Assembly: GCF_004362395.1 (NCBI RefSeq)
Contig: NZ_SNWE01000002.1
Coordinates: 1-64,000, forward strand
Direction of reading: 5' to 3'
Source: Salegentibacter sp. 24
GTDB lineage: Bacteria; Bacteroidota; Bacteroidia; Flavobacteriales; Flavobacteriaceae
DNA: 64,000 nt
The translations under genes and the position numbers were made by a program. The notes beneath the pieces were generated by a model. The model was not told where the DNA came from and did not search any database. It saw only the letters and a list, made by a program, of their open reading frames with translations. Shown here in pieces: positions 9,881 to 17,858 of this stretch (positions are counted from its first letter, which is position 1; each line of letters starts with the position of its first letter).

Positions 9881-11719
9881 ATGCTACAGGGTCTTGATAT
9901 CCTTATTATACTATCTTATCTAATTGGCACCATAGTTATTGGTCTGGCTTTTAGAAGAAAAGCTCAAAAAAGTAAAGACGATTATTTAATGGGGGGTAAA
10001 AGCTTGCCGTGGTATATGATGGGGCTTTCCAATGCTTCGGGTATGTTTGATATATCGGGTACCATGTGGCTGGTTACCCTCACCTTTGTGTATGGCTTTA
10101 AAAGTATTTGGATCCCGTGGCTTTGGCCGGTTTTTAACCAGGTCTTTCTTATGGTCTATCTCTCGGCCTGGTTGAGAAGGTCTAATGTAACCACCGGGGC
10201 CGAATGGATCCTGTTCAGGTTCTCTAACGGGCGGGGTGGTCGGCGGTCTCATGCCATAATAGTTATATTTGCTATTTTAAGTTGTCTTGGCTTTCTGGCC
10301 TATGGCTTCATTGGCTTGGGGAAATTTGTAGAAATATTTATTCCCTGGAACCTCGTTTCAACTTATATTCCATTTGATGTTCCACCTGCTTACCTTCCTC
10401 ATTTTTATGGAATAATATTCACCCTTTTTGCTGTGTTTTATTCAGTAATAGGCGGGATGTCTGGAATTGTATGGACAGATCTACTGCAGTATACAATTAT
10501 GACTGTTTCTTCTATTGCCATTGCGGTAATTGCCTGGCAGGCCATGGAAGAAAACACCCTTACTGTACCCGAGGGATGGTTTGATCCATTTTTTGACTGG
10601 AAACTAAATATGGACTGGTCTGGAATTATAAGTGAGGTAAATACCAAAATCGCCTCAGATGGGTATTCTCTCTTCGGAATTTTCTTTATGCTTATGGTCT
10701 TTAAAGGTATTCTCTCCAGTATTGCAGGGCCTGCCCCAAATTATGATATGCAGAAGATTCTATCGACAAAATCTCCCCTGGAGGCCGCAAAGATGAGTGC
10801 GTTTTCTATAGCCGCGCTTATTCCTACCAGGTATCTTATGGTGGGTGGATTTTCTATATTGGGAATCCTTTTTTACGAAGACCTAAAACTTAGCACGGCA
10901 GGAGTCATAGATTTTGAACAGGTTTTACCGGCAGCAATAGAACAGTTTGTACCCGTAGGTCTGTTCGGTCTGCTACTTGCCGGATTGCTGGCAGCATTTT
11001 TGTCTACCTTTGCGGGTACCCTGAATGCAGCCCAGGCTTATATTGTTAACGATATCTATTTAAAATATAAAAACCCGTTAGCCAGTGCTTCCAAAATTAA
11101 ACTGATGAACTATTCCAGTGGAATTGTGGTGGTGCTGATAAGCATTGTTCTCGGTTTTTTTGTACAGGATGTAAATTCCATTTTACAATGGATCGTTTCG
11201 GCATTGTACGGAAGTTACGTGGTGTCAAATGTTTTAAAATGGCACTGGTGGCGCTTCAATGGGGAAGGTTATTTCTGGGGAATGCTTTCCGGAATAATCC
11301 CAGCCATGATTTTTCCAATTTTTACAGATACCTTAGATTTATATTATTTCCCCATTATTCTGCTTATCTCCATTGCCGGCAGTATCCTAGGAACCTACTC
11401 TGCCCCACCCACCGATAGGACCGTGCTCAAGGATTTTTATAAAAACACCAGGCCATGGGGTTTTTGGGGCCCAATACACCGTGAGATCACCGCAGAGGAT
11501 CCAGAGTTCACTAAGAATAATGGGTTTAGCCGGGACATGGTTAATGTAATAGTGGGCACCCTCGGGCAAACCCTACTGGTAGTTATTCCGCTATACCTGA
11601 TCCTGCATAAAACCCTACCCCTGGTGCTGTGTATTGCAATTTTGATCATATGCATCATTTTTATTAAGAAGAACTGGTGGGACCATATAAAACAAGAACC
11701 AAATATTACTAACCGTTAA
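9881..11719 (+). CDS. Sodium:solute symporter (SSS family)
   Basis: This is an inner-membrane Na+-coupled carrier of the SSS family, 612 residues, which would import the sugar or keto-sugar released by the locus. I take the ATG at 9881 rather than the TTG just before it. The first membrane segment, DILIILSYLIGTIVIGLAF, is followed by the family landmark SKDDYLMGGKSLPWYMMGLS. About 13 to 14 hydrophobic segments follow, including GLLLAGLLAAFLSTFAGTLN, which matches the conserved SSS segment. Members of this size are common beside glycoside loci in Bacteroidota. It stands downstream of the regulator and directly upstream of the GH130 wreck, so it was probably once in an operon with it. Confidence 0.9.
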   Translation: MLQGLDILIILSYLIGTIVIGLAFRRKAQKSKDDYLMGGKSLPWYMMGLSNASGMFDISGTMWLVTLTFVYGFKSIWIPWLWPVFNQVFLMVYLSAWLRRSNVTTGAEWILFRFSNGRGGRRSHAIIVIFAILSCLGFLAYGFIGLGKFVEIFIPWNLVSTYIPFDVPPAYLPHFYGIIFTLFAVFYSVIGGMSGIVWTDLLQYTIMTVSSIAIAVIAWQAMEENTLTVPEGWFDPFFDWKLNMDWSGIISEVNTKIASDGYSLFGIFFMLMVFKGILSSIAGPAPNYDMQKILSTKSPLEAAKMSAFSIAALIPTRYLMVGGFSILGILFYEDLKLSTAGVIDFEQVLPAAIEQFVPVGLFGLLLAGLLAAFLSTFAGTLNAAQAYIVNDIYLKYKNPLASASKIKLMNYSSGIVVVLISIVLGFFVQDVNSILQWIVSALYGSYVVSNVLKWHWWRFNGEGYFWGMLSGIIPAMIFPIFTDTLDLYYFPIILLISIAGSILGTYSAPPTDRTVLKDFYKNTRPWGFWGPIHREITAEDPEFTKNNGFSRDMVNVIVGTLGQTLLVVIPLYLILHKTLPLVLCIAILIICIIFIKKNWWDHIKQEPNITNR

Positions 11720-11728
11720 GATCAACTT

Positions 11729-12298
11729 ATGGATACAGAAAACACACCCCGGTCAAATCCCCGGTTACGATAAACTTCTCCAAAAGCATCGTGAGCTCCT
11801 AGAGACCCCTAATAAACCGGTGAATTTTTCCAACGGAATCTTTAAACGCTATAAAAATCCAATCTTTACGGGAAGCCATGTTCCGTTGGAGTGGCGGAAG
11901 GATTTTAATTCCAGTACCAATCCCCTGGGTTTAGAACGCATGGCATTAATTCTACATTTAACCCCGGGGCAATGAAGTGGAAAGCTAATTATGTGTTGCG
12001 GTATGGGTAGAAGGGAATGACCGGAAATCTTTCTTTGCTATAACCGAAAGTCCAAATGGGGTAGATATTTTTCGATTATGGGAGAAACCCATCCTGCTTC
12101 CCCAAGTGGAAATCCCGGACACTAACGTTTATAATATGCGACTTACCCGGGCTGAAGACGGATGGATCTACGGTGTTTTTTGTACGGAAAAAAAAGATCA
12201 TAATGCCCCCTGCTGATACCACCGCAGTGGTTGCCAATGCAGGAATAATAAGAACAAAAGACCTTTTAACCTGGGAGCGCCTACTTGACCTTGGGTGA
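11729..12298 (+). pseudogene. GH130-family glycoside phosphorylase/hydrolase, frameshifted and truncated
   Basis: The region encodes the N-terminal half of a GH130 enzyme (beta-mannoside phosphorylase/hydrolase family) once frames are spliced. In order one reads RYKNPIFTGSHVPLEW, STNPLGLERM, INSTFNPGAMKWK, VEGNDRKSFFAITESPNGVD, IPDTNVYNMRL, DGWIYGVFCTEKKD and IIRTKDLLTWERL. Shifts occur near 11750, 11943, 11998 and 12212, and the frame ends at the TGA at 12296. Only about 190 of the family's roughly 350-400 residues remain; the C-terminal half is gone. It sits 9 bases after the symporter stop, so it was probably part of that operon. Several independent lesions argue against a single sequencing error. 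Confidence 0.85.
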
Positions 12299-12319
12299 CC
12301 GGAAAAAGAACTTTTCTAA

Positions 12320-12868
12320 AAATGGTTGAAAGCTATTTTCGATAATAACCTGACCTATCTCACCAATGATAATTTGAGCAGCCAGTTTAATGCAGACTGG
12401 TCAAACAAGCTCCTTATCTGTATTGATGATGTAACCATGTACAATTCTTTACAAATTGCAGCTGATTTACCTGAGAACTACGACAGGTTCCCTGATGCTT
12501 TTCAATTTATCAAGGATGTGGCAGTCGATAGTTGGTATTTAGAGGCCGAACCGGGTGATTATGTTACTGTTGCCAGAAAAGAAAGGTACAAAAATGAATG
12601 GTTTGTAGGAAGTATGACAGATGAAAATGAAAGGGAAGCCACATTTGATTTTAGCTTTTTACCGGAAGGAGAAGAGTTTGTAGTAACCATTTATGCTGAT
12701 AAGAAAGACGCTAGCTGGGATAAATAGCCTCAAAGTTATACCATTTAAAAAGTTCTTATAACCTCGGAAACTGTATTAGATAATTTTATAGCCCGAGGAG
12801 GTGGTTTGGCCATTAGCATAAAGAAAGCAACCGAAAATGATTTGAATAAGCTTGATAGTGTGGAATAA
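12320..12868 (+). pseudogene. GH97-family alpha-glycosidase, C-terminal fragment with in-frame stops
   Basis: This is the end of a GH97 enzyme (alpha-glucosidase/alpha-galactosidase family of Bacteroidota). Recognisable segments are IAADLPENYDRFPDAFQFIK, YVTVARKERYKNEWFVGSMT and the closing LITSETVLDNF...ARGGGLAISIKKA. The last segment lies in the same frame but behind a TAG at 12725 and a TAA near 12743, so two nonsense mutations interrupt it. The part before residue 40 reads poorly, which suggests a further shift. The catalytic domain and most of the roughly 650-700 residues are absent. It abuts the GH130 wreck, which suggests a deletion fused the two remnants. Confidence 0.8.
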
Positions 12869-13023
12869 AATTTTGGATTGAATAATCTTTAGCATTATGG
12901 TCTAGCAAAGGTAATAGGGAGATTTATTTCTATTTTTTTTACTTTAAGTTACCTCTTCAATGCTGAATTTTTTAAACTCCTATTTCTTTTAGCTATATTT
13001 AATAGCCTGAAGTGTTAGTGGTT

Positions 13024-13687
13024 ATGGAAAAATTTATTCTTGAATTTGGAAAAGCACTGGCTAGACAAAGATCTGGGATAAATTTTTTCATTGAGGATAA
13101 AATAGAGGGGAATGTTACCAACGTGATTCTTTTTATCCTTGCTTTTTTTACTCTTTTCGTTACCAGCTTCAGTTTAATCTTTGGGATCCAGACTATCATA
13201 AATGGTTATGTCTATTATTTGATTCTTTTATAATCCTGCCGGTAATTTTGGTTTGGCTTGCTATATTCTATGAATCAGATAAGTACCTGGAGACCGACGG
13301 CATAATTTTAAGGTGGTACCCATTGAGAAATACCGGATACGTTTGTTTTGAATATATCAATCTTGATATATATTCTTAAGATTACTTTAAGGCCGGCTGG
13401 TGCCGCAGAAGATCAATTTCACCGTTGGAAATAAAAGCGGGGACTCCGCGAACCATAATATTCTCTTCGTCTTATTCGATGAACTATTAGATGGAGGAAT
13501 CCAGGATCTTTCCGGTGAGAGGAAACAGGATTTTTTTCGATGACTGATGAATTCTTTCCTTATGAACAACGAACCGCTTAAAAAGAACACTGTAAAGACC
13601 AGTTTTTCCGTCTGGAAAAACGGCCAGGAAAAAATTAATTCCCGAAACCAGCGAAAATTCATTCGTCAGATGCTGAATAAAGAATAA
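13024..13687 (+). pseudogene. Broken membrane protein of unknown family
   Basis: The ATG at 13024 opens a frame with two membrane segments (for example NVILFILAFFTLFVTSFSLI). It stops at 13231-13233, but the neighbouring frame continues with PVILVWLAIFYESDKYLETDGIILRW until a TAA at 13377. A third frame carries NFTVGNKSGDSANHNILFVL and, behind one TGA, a basic tail KFIRQMLNKE to the TAA at 13685. Joined, this would give about 215 residues: two or three membrane helices followed by a soluble part that loosely resembles a bacterial PH domain. The family is not recognised. The joined reading is an inference from frame continuity. Confidence 0.5.
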
Positions 13688-13776
13688 TTATAGCATAATT
13701 TCCTTCCTATTTGAATTATGCTATTGATTTATAGGTATTTGCTTTCCTAAGTTTGTCCTGTACAAAAATGTAAAAG

Positions 13777-13789
13777 GCCTTTTACTCAT
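13777..13789 (+). repeat. 13-bp direct repeat, left copy (flanks excisionase-like gene)
   Basis: GCCTTTTACTCAT occurs here and again at 14096-14108, 319 bases away on the same strand. Imperfect similarity continues for about 20 bases after it (T-rich, then TTAACC and TAT in both). It brackets the HTH gene remnant. Confidence 0.7.
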
Positions 13790-13815
13790 TTCTAATTTTA
13801 ACCATATAGTTATGA

Positions 13816-14089
13816 ATGAGTAAGGAACAAATAGTGGGTTTACTGGAAGATAGTAAAACCCTTCTTTCCCACACCAAGAAAGTAATGAACGTCGAAGACC
13901 TGGCACAATATACCGGGCTTTCCAAAAGTAAGATCTACAAGCTTACCCCGATGGGGAACAACCCCGAACATCCGCCAGAAGTTTTATGATAAGGACAAGA
14001 TCGATGCCTGGCTCCTGGGCGAACCGGGCCTCTCCGATGCCTTCCTGGAGGATCAGTTCAACAAGGACCTGATAAAGAACCGGAAGTAG
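13816..14089 (+). pseudogene. Excisionase-like helix-turn-helix protein, frameshifted
   Basis: The gene starts MSKEQIVGLLEDSKTLL and carries the winged-helix core MNVEDLAQYTGLSKSKIYKL, typical of the excisionase/MerR-like HTH_17 family used in mobile elements of Bacteroidota. After TPMG the frame shifts near 13955 and stops at a TGA near 13987. The expected continuation, FYDKDKIDAWLLGEPG and a charged tail, follows in another frame to the TAG at 14087. About 90 residues if repaired, which is normal. A one-base deletion would explain it. Its presence suggests a decayed integrated element here. No integrase is visible in the window. Confidence 0.75.
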
Positions 14090-14095
14090 GCTTTT

Positions 14096-14108
14096 GCCTT
14101 TTACTCAT
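14096..14108 (+). repeat. 13-bp direct repeat, right copy
   Basis: Exact second copy of the sequence at 13777-13789. It lies 6 bases after the stop of the repaired HTH gene. The pair could be a duplicated promoter or leader segment or a relic of an attachment site. Confidence 0.7.
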
Positions 14109-14190
14109 CTCTTAAAAATGTTAACCCTATATTACTTACGAAGTGCACTGGGGGCTTCAAAGAAGCCTGGGCTGCAATTTCATATTTAAC

Positions 14191-14286
14191 ATGCATATTG
14201 GGCTTAGCTTTGTAAGTGATTTTGATACCAGTAGCACAGCTTTCTCTCCTACCTTTGGTCTGGCATTCGGATATCGCCTATTTTAA
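14191..14286 (+). pseudogene. C-terminal remnant of an outer-membrane beta-barrel protein
   Basis: A 31-codon frame reads HIGLSFVSDFDTSSTAF and ends GLAFGYRLF followed by TAA. The alternating pattern and terminal Phe are typical of the last strands of an outer-membrane barrel. No signal peptide or barrel body precedes it, so it is only a tail left by a deletion. The parent family is not identifiable. Confidence 0.5.
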
Positions 14287-14327
14287 TTTGTTTGAATTCT
14301 TAAGGTAGTTTTCGTAAATTCTGAATT

Positions 14328-14855
14328 ATGAAAAGGACTATTCAGAATGTAGAAATTGAAGTTTCTAAAGGAGACATTGCCAGTCAGCCTGAAATTGAAG
14401 CTGTGGTAAATGCAGCAAATGCTCAACTCACCACTGGCGGTGGCGTGGCTGGAGCAATTCATAGTGCTGCAGGACCGGGACTTTATGAAGAGTGTAAGCC
14501 TCTTGCGCCTATCGCACCTGGAGAAGCCGCTATTACCAGCGCTTATAAATTACCGAACAAATATGTGATTCATTGCCTGGGGCCAGTCTACGGGCATGAT
14601 AAACCTGCGGACAAACTGTTGGCAAATTGCTATAAAAATGTTTTGAAGTGTTCAGAAGAGAAGCAGGTGAAGTCTCTGGCTTTTCCCGCTATTTCTACCG
14701 GAGTTTTTGGTTATCCTATAAAAGAAGCGACCAGGATCAGTTTTAATACAATTTTAGCCGAAATCCCAAAGCTTAAACATCTGCAAAAGCTTAAATTTGT
14801 TTTGTTCAGTGAAGCAGATCTTGAAATTTATAAAGCGATGCTTGACGATGTTTAA
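14328..14855 (+). CDS. Macrodomain protein (ADP-ribose / O-acetyl-ADP-ribose hydrolase type)
   Basis: This 175-residue protein is essentially a single macrodomain. It shows the ADP-ribose-binding motifs EAVVNAANAQLTTGGGVAGA (residues about 24-43) and SLAFPAISTGVFGYP (about 109-123). Relatives of the MacroD/YmdB kind remove ADP-ribose from proteins or deacetylate O-acetyl-ADP-ribose in the cytoplasm. It is followed 14 bases later by pncB and then pncA, which forms a likely operon that salvages NAD breakdown products. The assignment to the macrodomain family is certain; the exact substrate is inferred. Confidence 0.93.
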   Translation: MKRTIQNVEIEVSKGDIASQPEIEAVVNAANAQLTTGGGVAGAIHSAAGPGLYEECKPLAPIAPGEAAITSAYKLPNKYVIHCLGPVYGHDKPADKLLANCYKNVLKCSEEKQVKSLAFPAISTGVFGYPIKEATRISFNTILAEIPKLKHLQKLKFVLFSEADLEIYKAMLDDV

Positions 14856-14869
14856 ACTAACTAAAAGCT

Positions 14870-16282
14870 ATGCTAAATTTTTCAGCTACTTATACCGACC
14901 AGTATCAACTGGCGATGGCGCAGGTATATTTTAAAAAAGGCCAAAAAGATTACACCGCAATTTTTGATTATTATTTTAGAAAACTTCCTTTCAATGGTGG
15001 CTACGCAATTTTTGCCGGGCTTCAGGATCTATTGGAGATTATTGAAGATTTAAAATTTAGCGATAAAGACCTTGAATACCTTAAAAAGCAGGATTTTGAT
15101 AATGATTTCCTGGAATACCTTAAAGATTTTAAATTCCGCGGAAATATTAATTCGGTTCAGGAAGGAGACGTGGTTTTTCCTACCCGGCCTGTTTTGCAGG
15201 TGGAAGCCAATATCATTGAAGCGCAAATAATTGAAACTATTTTACTGAATTTACTCAATTTTCAAACCTTAATTGCAACAAAAGCGAGTAGGATAAAATT
15301 GGTTTCGGGAGAGCGCATTTTGCTAGATTTTGGTTTGCGACGGGCACAGGGACCTGGAGGTTACTTTGCTACCCGCGCGGCTATTGTTGGTGGTTTTAAT
15401 GGGACAAGCAATGTGGTTGCCGGACGGGATTTTGATATTCCGGTTTCTGGAACTATGGCGCACTCTTTTATTCAAAGCTATGATGAGGAAATCACCGCTT
15501 TTCGGGATTTTGCGGAAGGAAGACCAAAAGATTGTGTGTTGCTAGTAGATACTTACGATACGCTTAAAAGCGGTGTTCCAAATGCGATTACGGTCGCAAA
15601 GGAAATGGAGGAGCGCGGCCAAAAATTAATGGCTATTAGGCTTGATAGTGGAGATTTAGCTTATCTCTCTAAACAAGGCAGAAAAATGCTGGACGAGGCC
15701 GGACTCGATTACGTAAAAATTGCAGCTTCCAACCAATTGGAGGAAAATGTGATAAAAAGTTTGCTGGAACAAGGCGCAAGGATCGATGTTTTTGGCGTGG
15801 GGACCAACCTTGTTATTGGAAGTCCAGATGCCGCTTTAGACGGGGTTTATAAATTGGCTTATTCTCATGGGAAACCAAGAATTAAAATTTCTGAAAGCAT
15901 AGTTAAGGTGACGCTTCCGCATAAAAAACAAGTGTATCGTTTAAGGGATGCTGAAGGAAATTGCGTTGGAGCCGATCTAATAACTCTTTTTGAAGAAAAT
16001 GATATTGAAAATATGATACATCCCTTTGAGCCTTATAAGCAGATGCGAATTGGAGAGTTACAAAAAGAACCCTTACTTCAGTCAGTAATGGAAAATGGAG
16101 AAAATAAATTAGAGCATAAATCCCTTCAGGAAATTGCTGAATACAGCAAAAACAGACTTGGAGAGCTTTCTATAGAATATAAACGCTTTAATAATCCGCA
16201 TATTTATAAGGTGGGAATTAGTGAAGCTTTAAAAGCGGAACGTGATAAATTAATTGCATCTTTTAAAATTAAAGAAAAATGA
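14870..16282 (+). CDS. pncB: Nicotinate phosphoribosyltransferase
   Basis: It converts nicotinate and PRPP to nicotinate mononucleotide in the NAD salvage pathway. The 470-residue sequence begins SATYTDQYQLAMAQVYF, the standard start of this family, and contains LLDFGLRRAQGPGGYFATRA, TMAHSFIQSYDEE, LAIRLDSGDL-like and FGVGTNLV segments that line the phosphoribosyl site. Length is normal. Its stop overlaps the start of pncA by 4 bases (ATGA), so the two are translationally coupled. Confidence 0.95.
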   Translation: MLNFSATYTDQYQLAMAQVYFKKGQKDYTAIFDYYFRKLPFNGGYAIFAGLQDLLEIIEDLKFSDKDLEYLKKQDFDNDFLEYLKDFKFRGNINSVQEGDVVFPTRPVLQVEANIIEAQIIETILLNLLNFQTLIATKASRIKLVSGERILLDFGLRRAQGPGGYFATRAAIVGGFNGTSNVVAGRDFDIPVSGTMAHSFIQSYDEEITAFRDFAEGRPKDCVLLVDTYDTLKSGVPNAITVAKEMEERGQKLMAIRLDSGDLAYLSKQGRKMLDEAGLDYVKIAASNQLEENVIKSLLEQGARIDVFGVGTNLVIGSPDAALDGVYKLAYSHGKPRIKISESIVKVTLPHKKQVYRLRDAEGNCVGADLITLFEENDIENMIHPFEPYKQMRIGELQKEPLLQSVMENGENKLEHKSLQEIAEYSKNRLGELSIEYKRFNNPHIYKVGISEALKAERDKLIASFKIKEK

Positions 16283-16890
16283 AAACCTTGATTATTATTG
16301 ATCCACAAAATGATTTTATGCCTGGTGGGTCCTTGCCCGTGCCTAAAGGAGATGAAATTATTCCTGTAATAAATAATCTTCAGGAAAAGTTTGATTTGGT
16401 GATCGTTTCCCAGGATTGGCACCCTAAGGGTCACGCTAGTTTTGCGATCAGCCACAATGGCAAGAAGGAATTTGAAACAATTGATCTTGACGGAATTCAA
16501 CAAGTTATGTGGCCAGAACATTGTGTCCGAAACACCTTTGGTGCCGAATTTCATAAGGACTTAAAAACTGCAAAAATCGAAGCTATCTTTAGAAAAGGAA
16601 CCGATTCTGAAATAGATAGCTACAGTGCTTTTTATGACAATAAACATTTAAAATCTACAGGGCTTTCCGGTTATCTAAAAGAAAAGAAAGCAGACCATCT
16701 TTATTTCTGTGGTCTTGCTGCTGAAATTTGCGTGTATTTTACGGCTAAAGATGCCTTAAAAGAAGGATTTAATGCTACAATTATAGAAGATGCTACAAAA
16801 GCACTTGATACTGAAGATTTCGAAAAAGCAAAAGCTGATTTAGTGGAATTGGGAGGAGGAATTATTACTTCTGAAGCTATTGAAAGTTAA
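16279..16890 (+). CDS. pncA: Nicotinamidase
   Basis: It hydrolyses nicotinamide to nicotinate and ammonia and feeds the product to PncB. The 203 residues show the isochorismatase-like fold with a complete catalytic triad: Asp8 in IIDPQNDF, Lys106 in FRKGTD and Cys151 in GLAAEICVYFT. The metal-binding set Asp46, His48 and His52 lies in QDWHPKGHASF. The ATG overlaps the pncB stop. Its 3' end overlaps the convergent gene on the other strand by 14 bases. Confidence 0.96.
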   Translation: MKTLIIIDPQNDFMPGGSLPVPKGDEIIPVINNLQEKFDLVIVSQDWHPKGHASFAISHNGKKEFETIDLDGIQQVMWPEHCVRNTFGAEFHKDLKTAKIEAIFRKGTDSEIDSYSAFYDNKHLKSTGLSGYLKEKKADHLYFCGLAAEICVYFTAKDALKEGFNATIIEDATKALDTEDFEKAKADLVELGGGIITSEAIES

Positions 16891-17656
16891 TGTAGTATAC
16901 ATAACCCACATTGACCCAAAAAATATAATCGTTAAATTTGTTTTGAGGTGCATCAATATTTAAGCCATCAATCCAATCGTCACCATAATATTGGCCTCTC
17001 CCTTCAATCAGGAGATCATGTCTAAATCCCAATCGGTAACGTACACCGAACCCACCAATTATAGAATAAGTACTGCCGCGTTCAAAATTCATTCCGCCAA
17101 CAAAAGTTGGAAAAACATTTTTGGGATTTTCCAAGGAACCTAAATCAGAATATGCATTAGCCTTGTAAGACACAAAATGTCCGCCTAAGCTTACATACGG
17201 AGAAAACATGTAGCCAGAATGGGTGAAATCACGAATTCGAAAAGGATGATATTCTAAATGTATTCCACCTTCAATAATTTCACTTTCCCCATGCATAGCT
17301 CTTAATAATTGTCCGCCAAGGGTTTGTTTTTTGGCAACGGGGCCAAAATGCTCTAGTTTGGAATAAAAATAATCCAGTTCATTTCTAATTCGAAAGTGAT
17401 TAGTGAAAAAAGAAGTGGTTGCTAAGTAGTGGCAATCAGTTTTATAGGCAAAATTCATATAATGAGAAATCCCTACCCCGTAACCCGCATTATTAATATT
17501 GTTCTTTAAGTTCCACCGTTCACCATAATCTGTGAAAAAAGAGGCGGGTCCAGCCTTAACTGCGATTTCATGCGCAATTCCAAATTGAGAATAGCCCTTT
17601 ATCTGAAAGAGTAGTATAAAAAATATAAGAGCTAAAAATATCTTGCGATGGTACAT
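16877..17656 (-). CDS. Conserved flavobacterial outer-membrane protein (THC0290_0291-like)
   Basis: The 259-residue protein has a signal peptide ending near GYSQ (about residue 24). The mature part starts FGIAHEIAVKAGPASFFTDYG, a stretch I recognise from a flavobacterial family of unknown function annotated as THC0290_0291. The body alternates hydrophobic and polar residues as in an outer-membrane barrel and ends FWVNVGYVYYINFQ, close to the family end. It probably forms a small barrel in the outer membrane; the function is unknown. It is convergent with pncA and overlaps its end, and is divergent from gdhA. Confidence 0.7.
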   Translation of the reverse strand: MYHRKIFLALIFFILLFQIKGYSQFGIAHEIAVKAGPASFFTDYGERWNLKNNINNAGYGVGISHYMNFAYKTDCHYLATTSFFTNHFRIRNELDYFYSKLEHFGPVAKKQTLGGQLLRAMHGESEIIEGGIHLEYHPFRIRDFTHSGYMFSPYVSLGGHFVSYKANAYSDLGSLENPKNVFPTFVGGMNFERGSTYSIIGGFGVRYRLGFRHDLLIEGRGQYYGDDWIDGLNIDAPQNKFNDYIFWVNVGYVYYINFQ

Positions 17657-17801
17657 TCCTTCAGGCTTGAGCGGACAACAAATATATAAAAACTACTCTA
17701 AGGAAAAATCACATTAATTAACTGAATTATAAAACGCTCTATACAAGACGTTAATTTTATATGAAAAGATAAAAATTTGAGGTGATTTTTTATAGAACCC
17801 A

Positions 17802-17809
17802 TATATTTG
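17802..17809 (+). promoter_or_regulatory. Bacteroidota -7 box (TATATTTG) upstream of gdhA
   Basis: It matches the TAnnTTTG consensus of the Bacteroidota primary sigma factor and sits 49 bases before the gdhA start. A TTG at 17777-17779 could be the -33 element, with a 22-base spacer, slightly longer than the usual 19. Confidence 0.55.
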
Positions 17810-17858
17810 CAGTGCAAAACACAGCTTTTATTATAAACTATTTGTAGTATAACATAAT

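Noticed and set aside
13387-13662. 91-codon minus-strand ORF in the degraded region
   Set aside because: It overlaps the better-supported plus-strand remnant and reads as a phase shadow with no motif.
14328-16890. Macrodomain plus nicotinamidase as an NAD-depletion defence system
   Set aside because: The genes are typical salvage enzymes with no toxin, NADase or sensor domain; the NAD salvage explanation is simpler.
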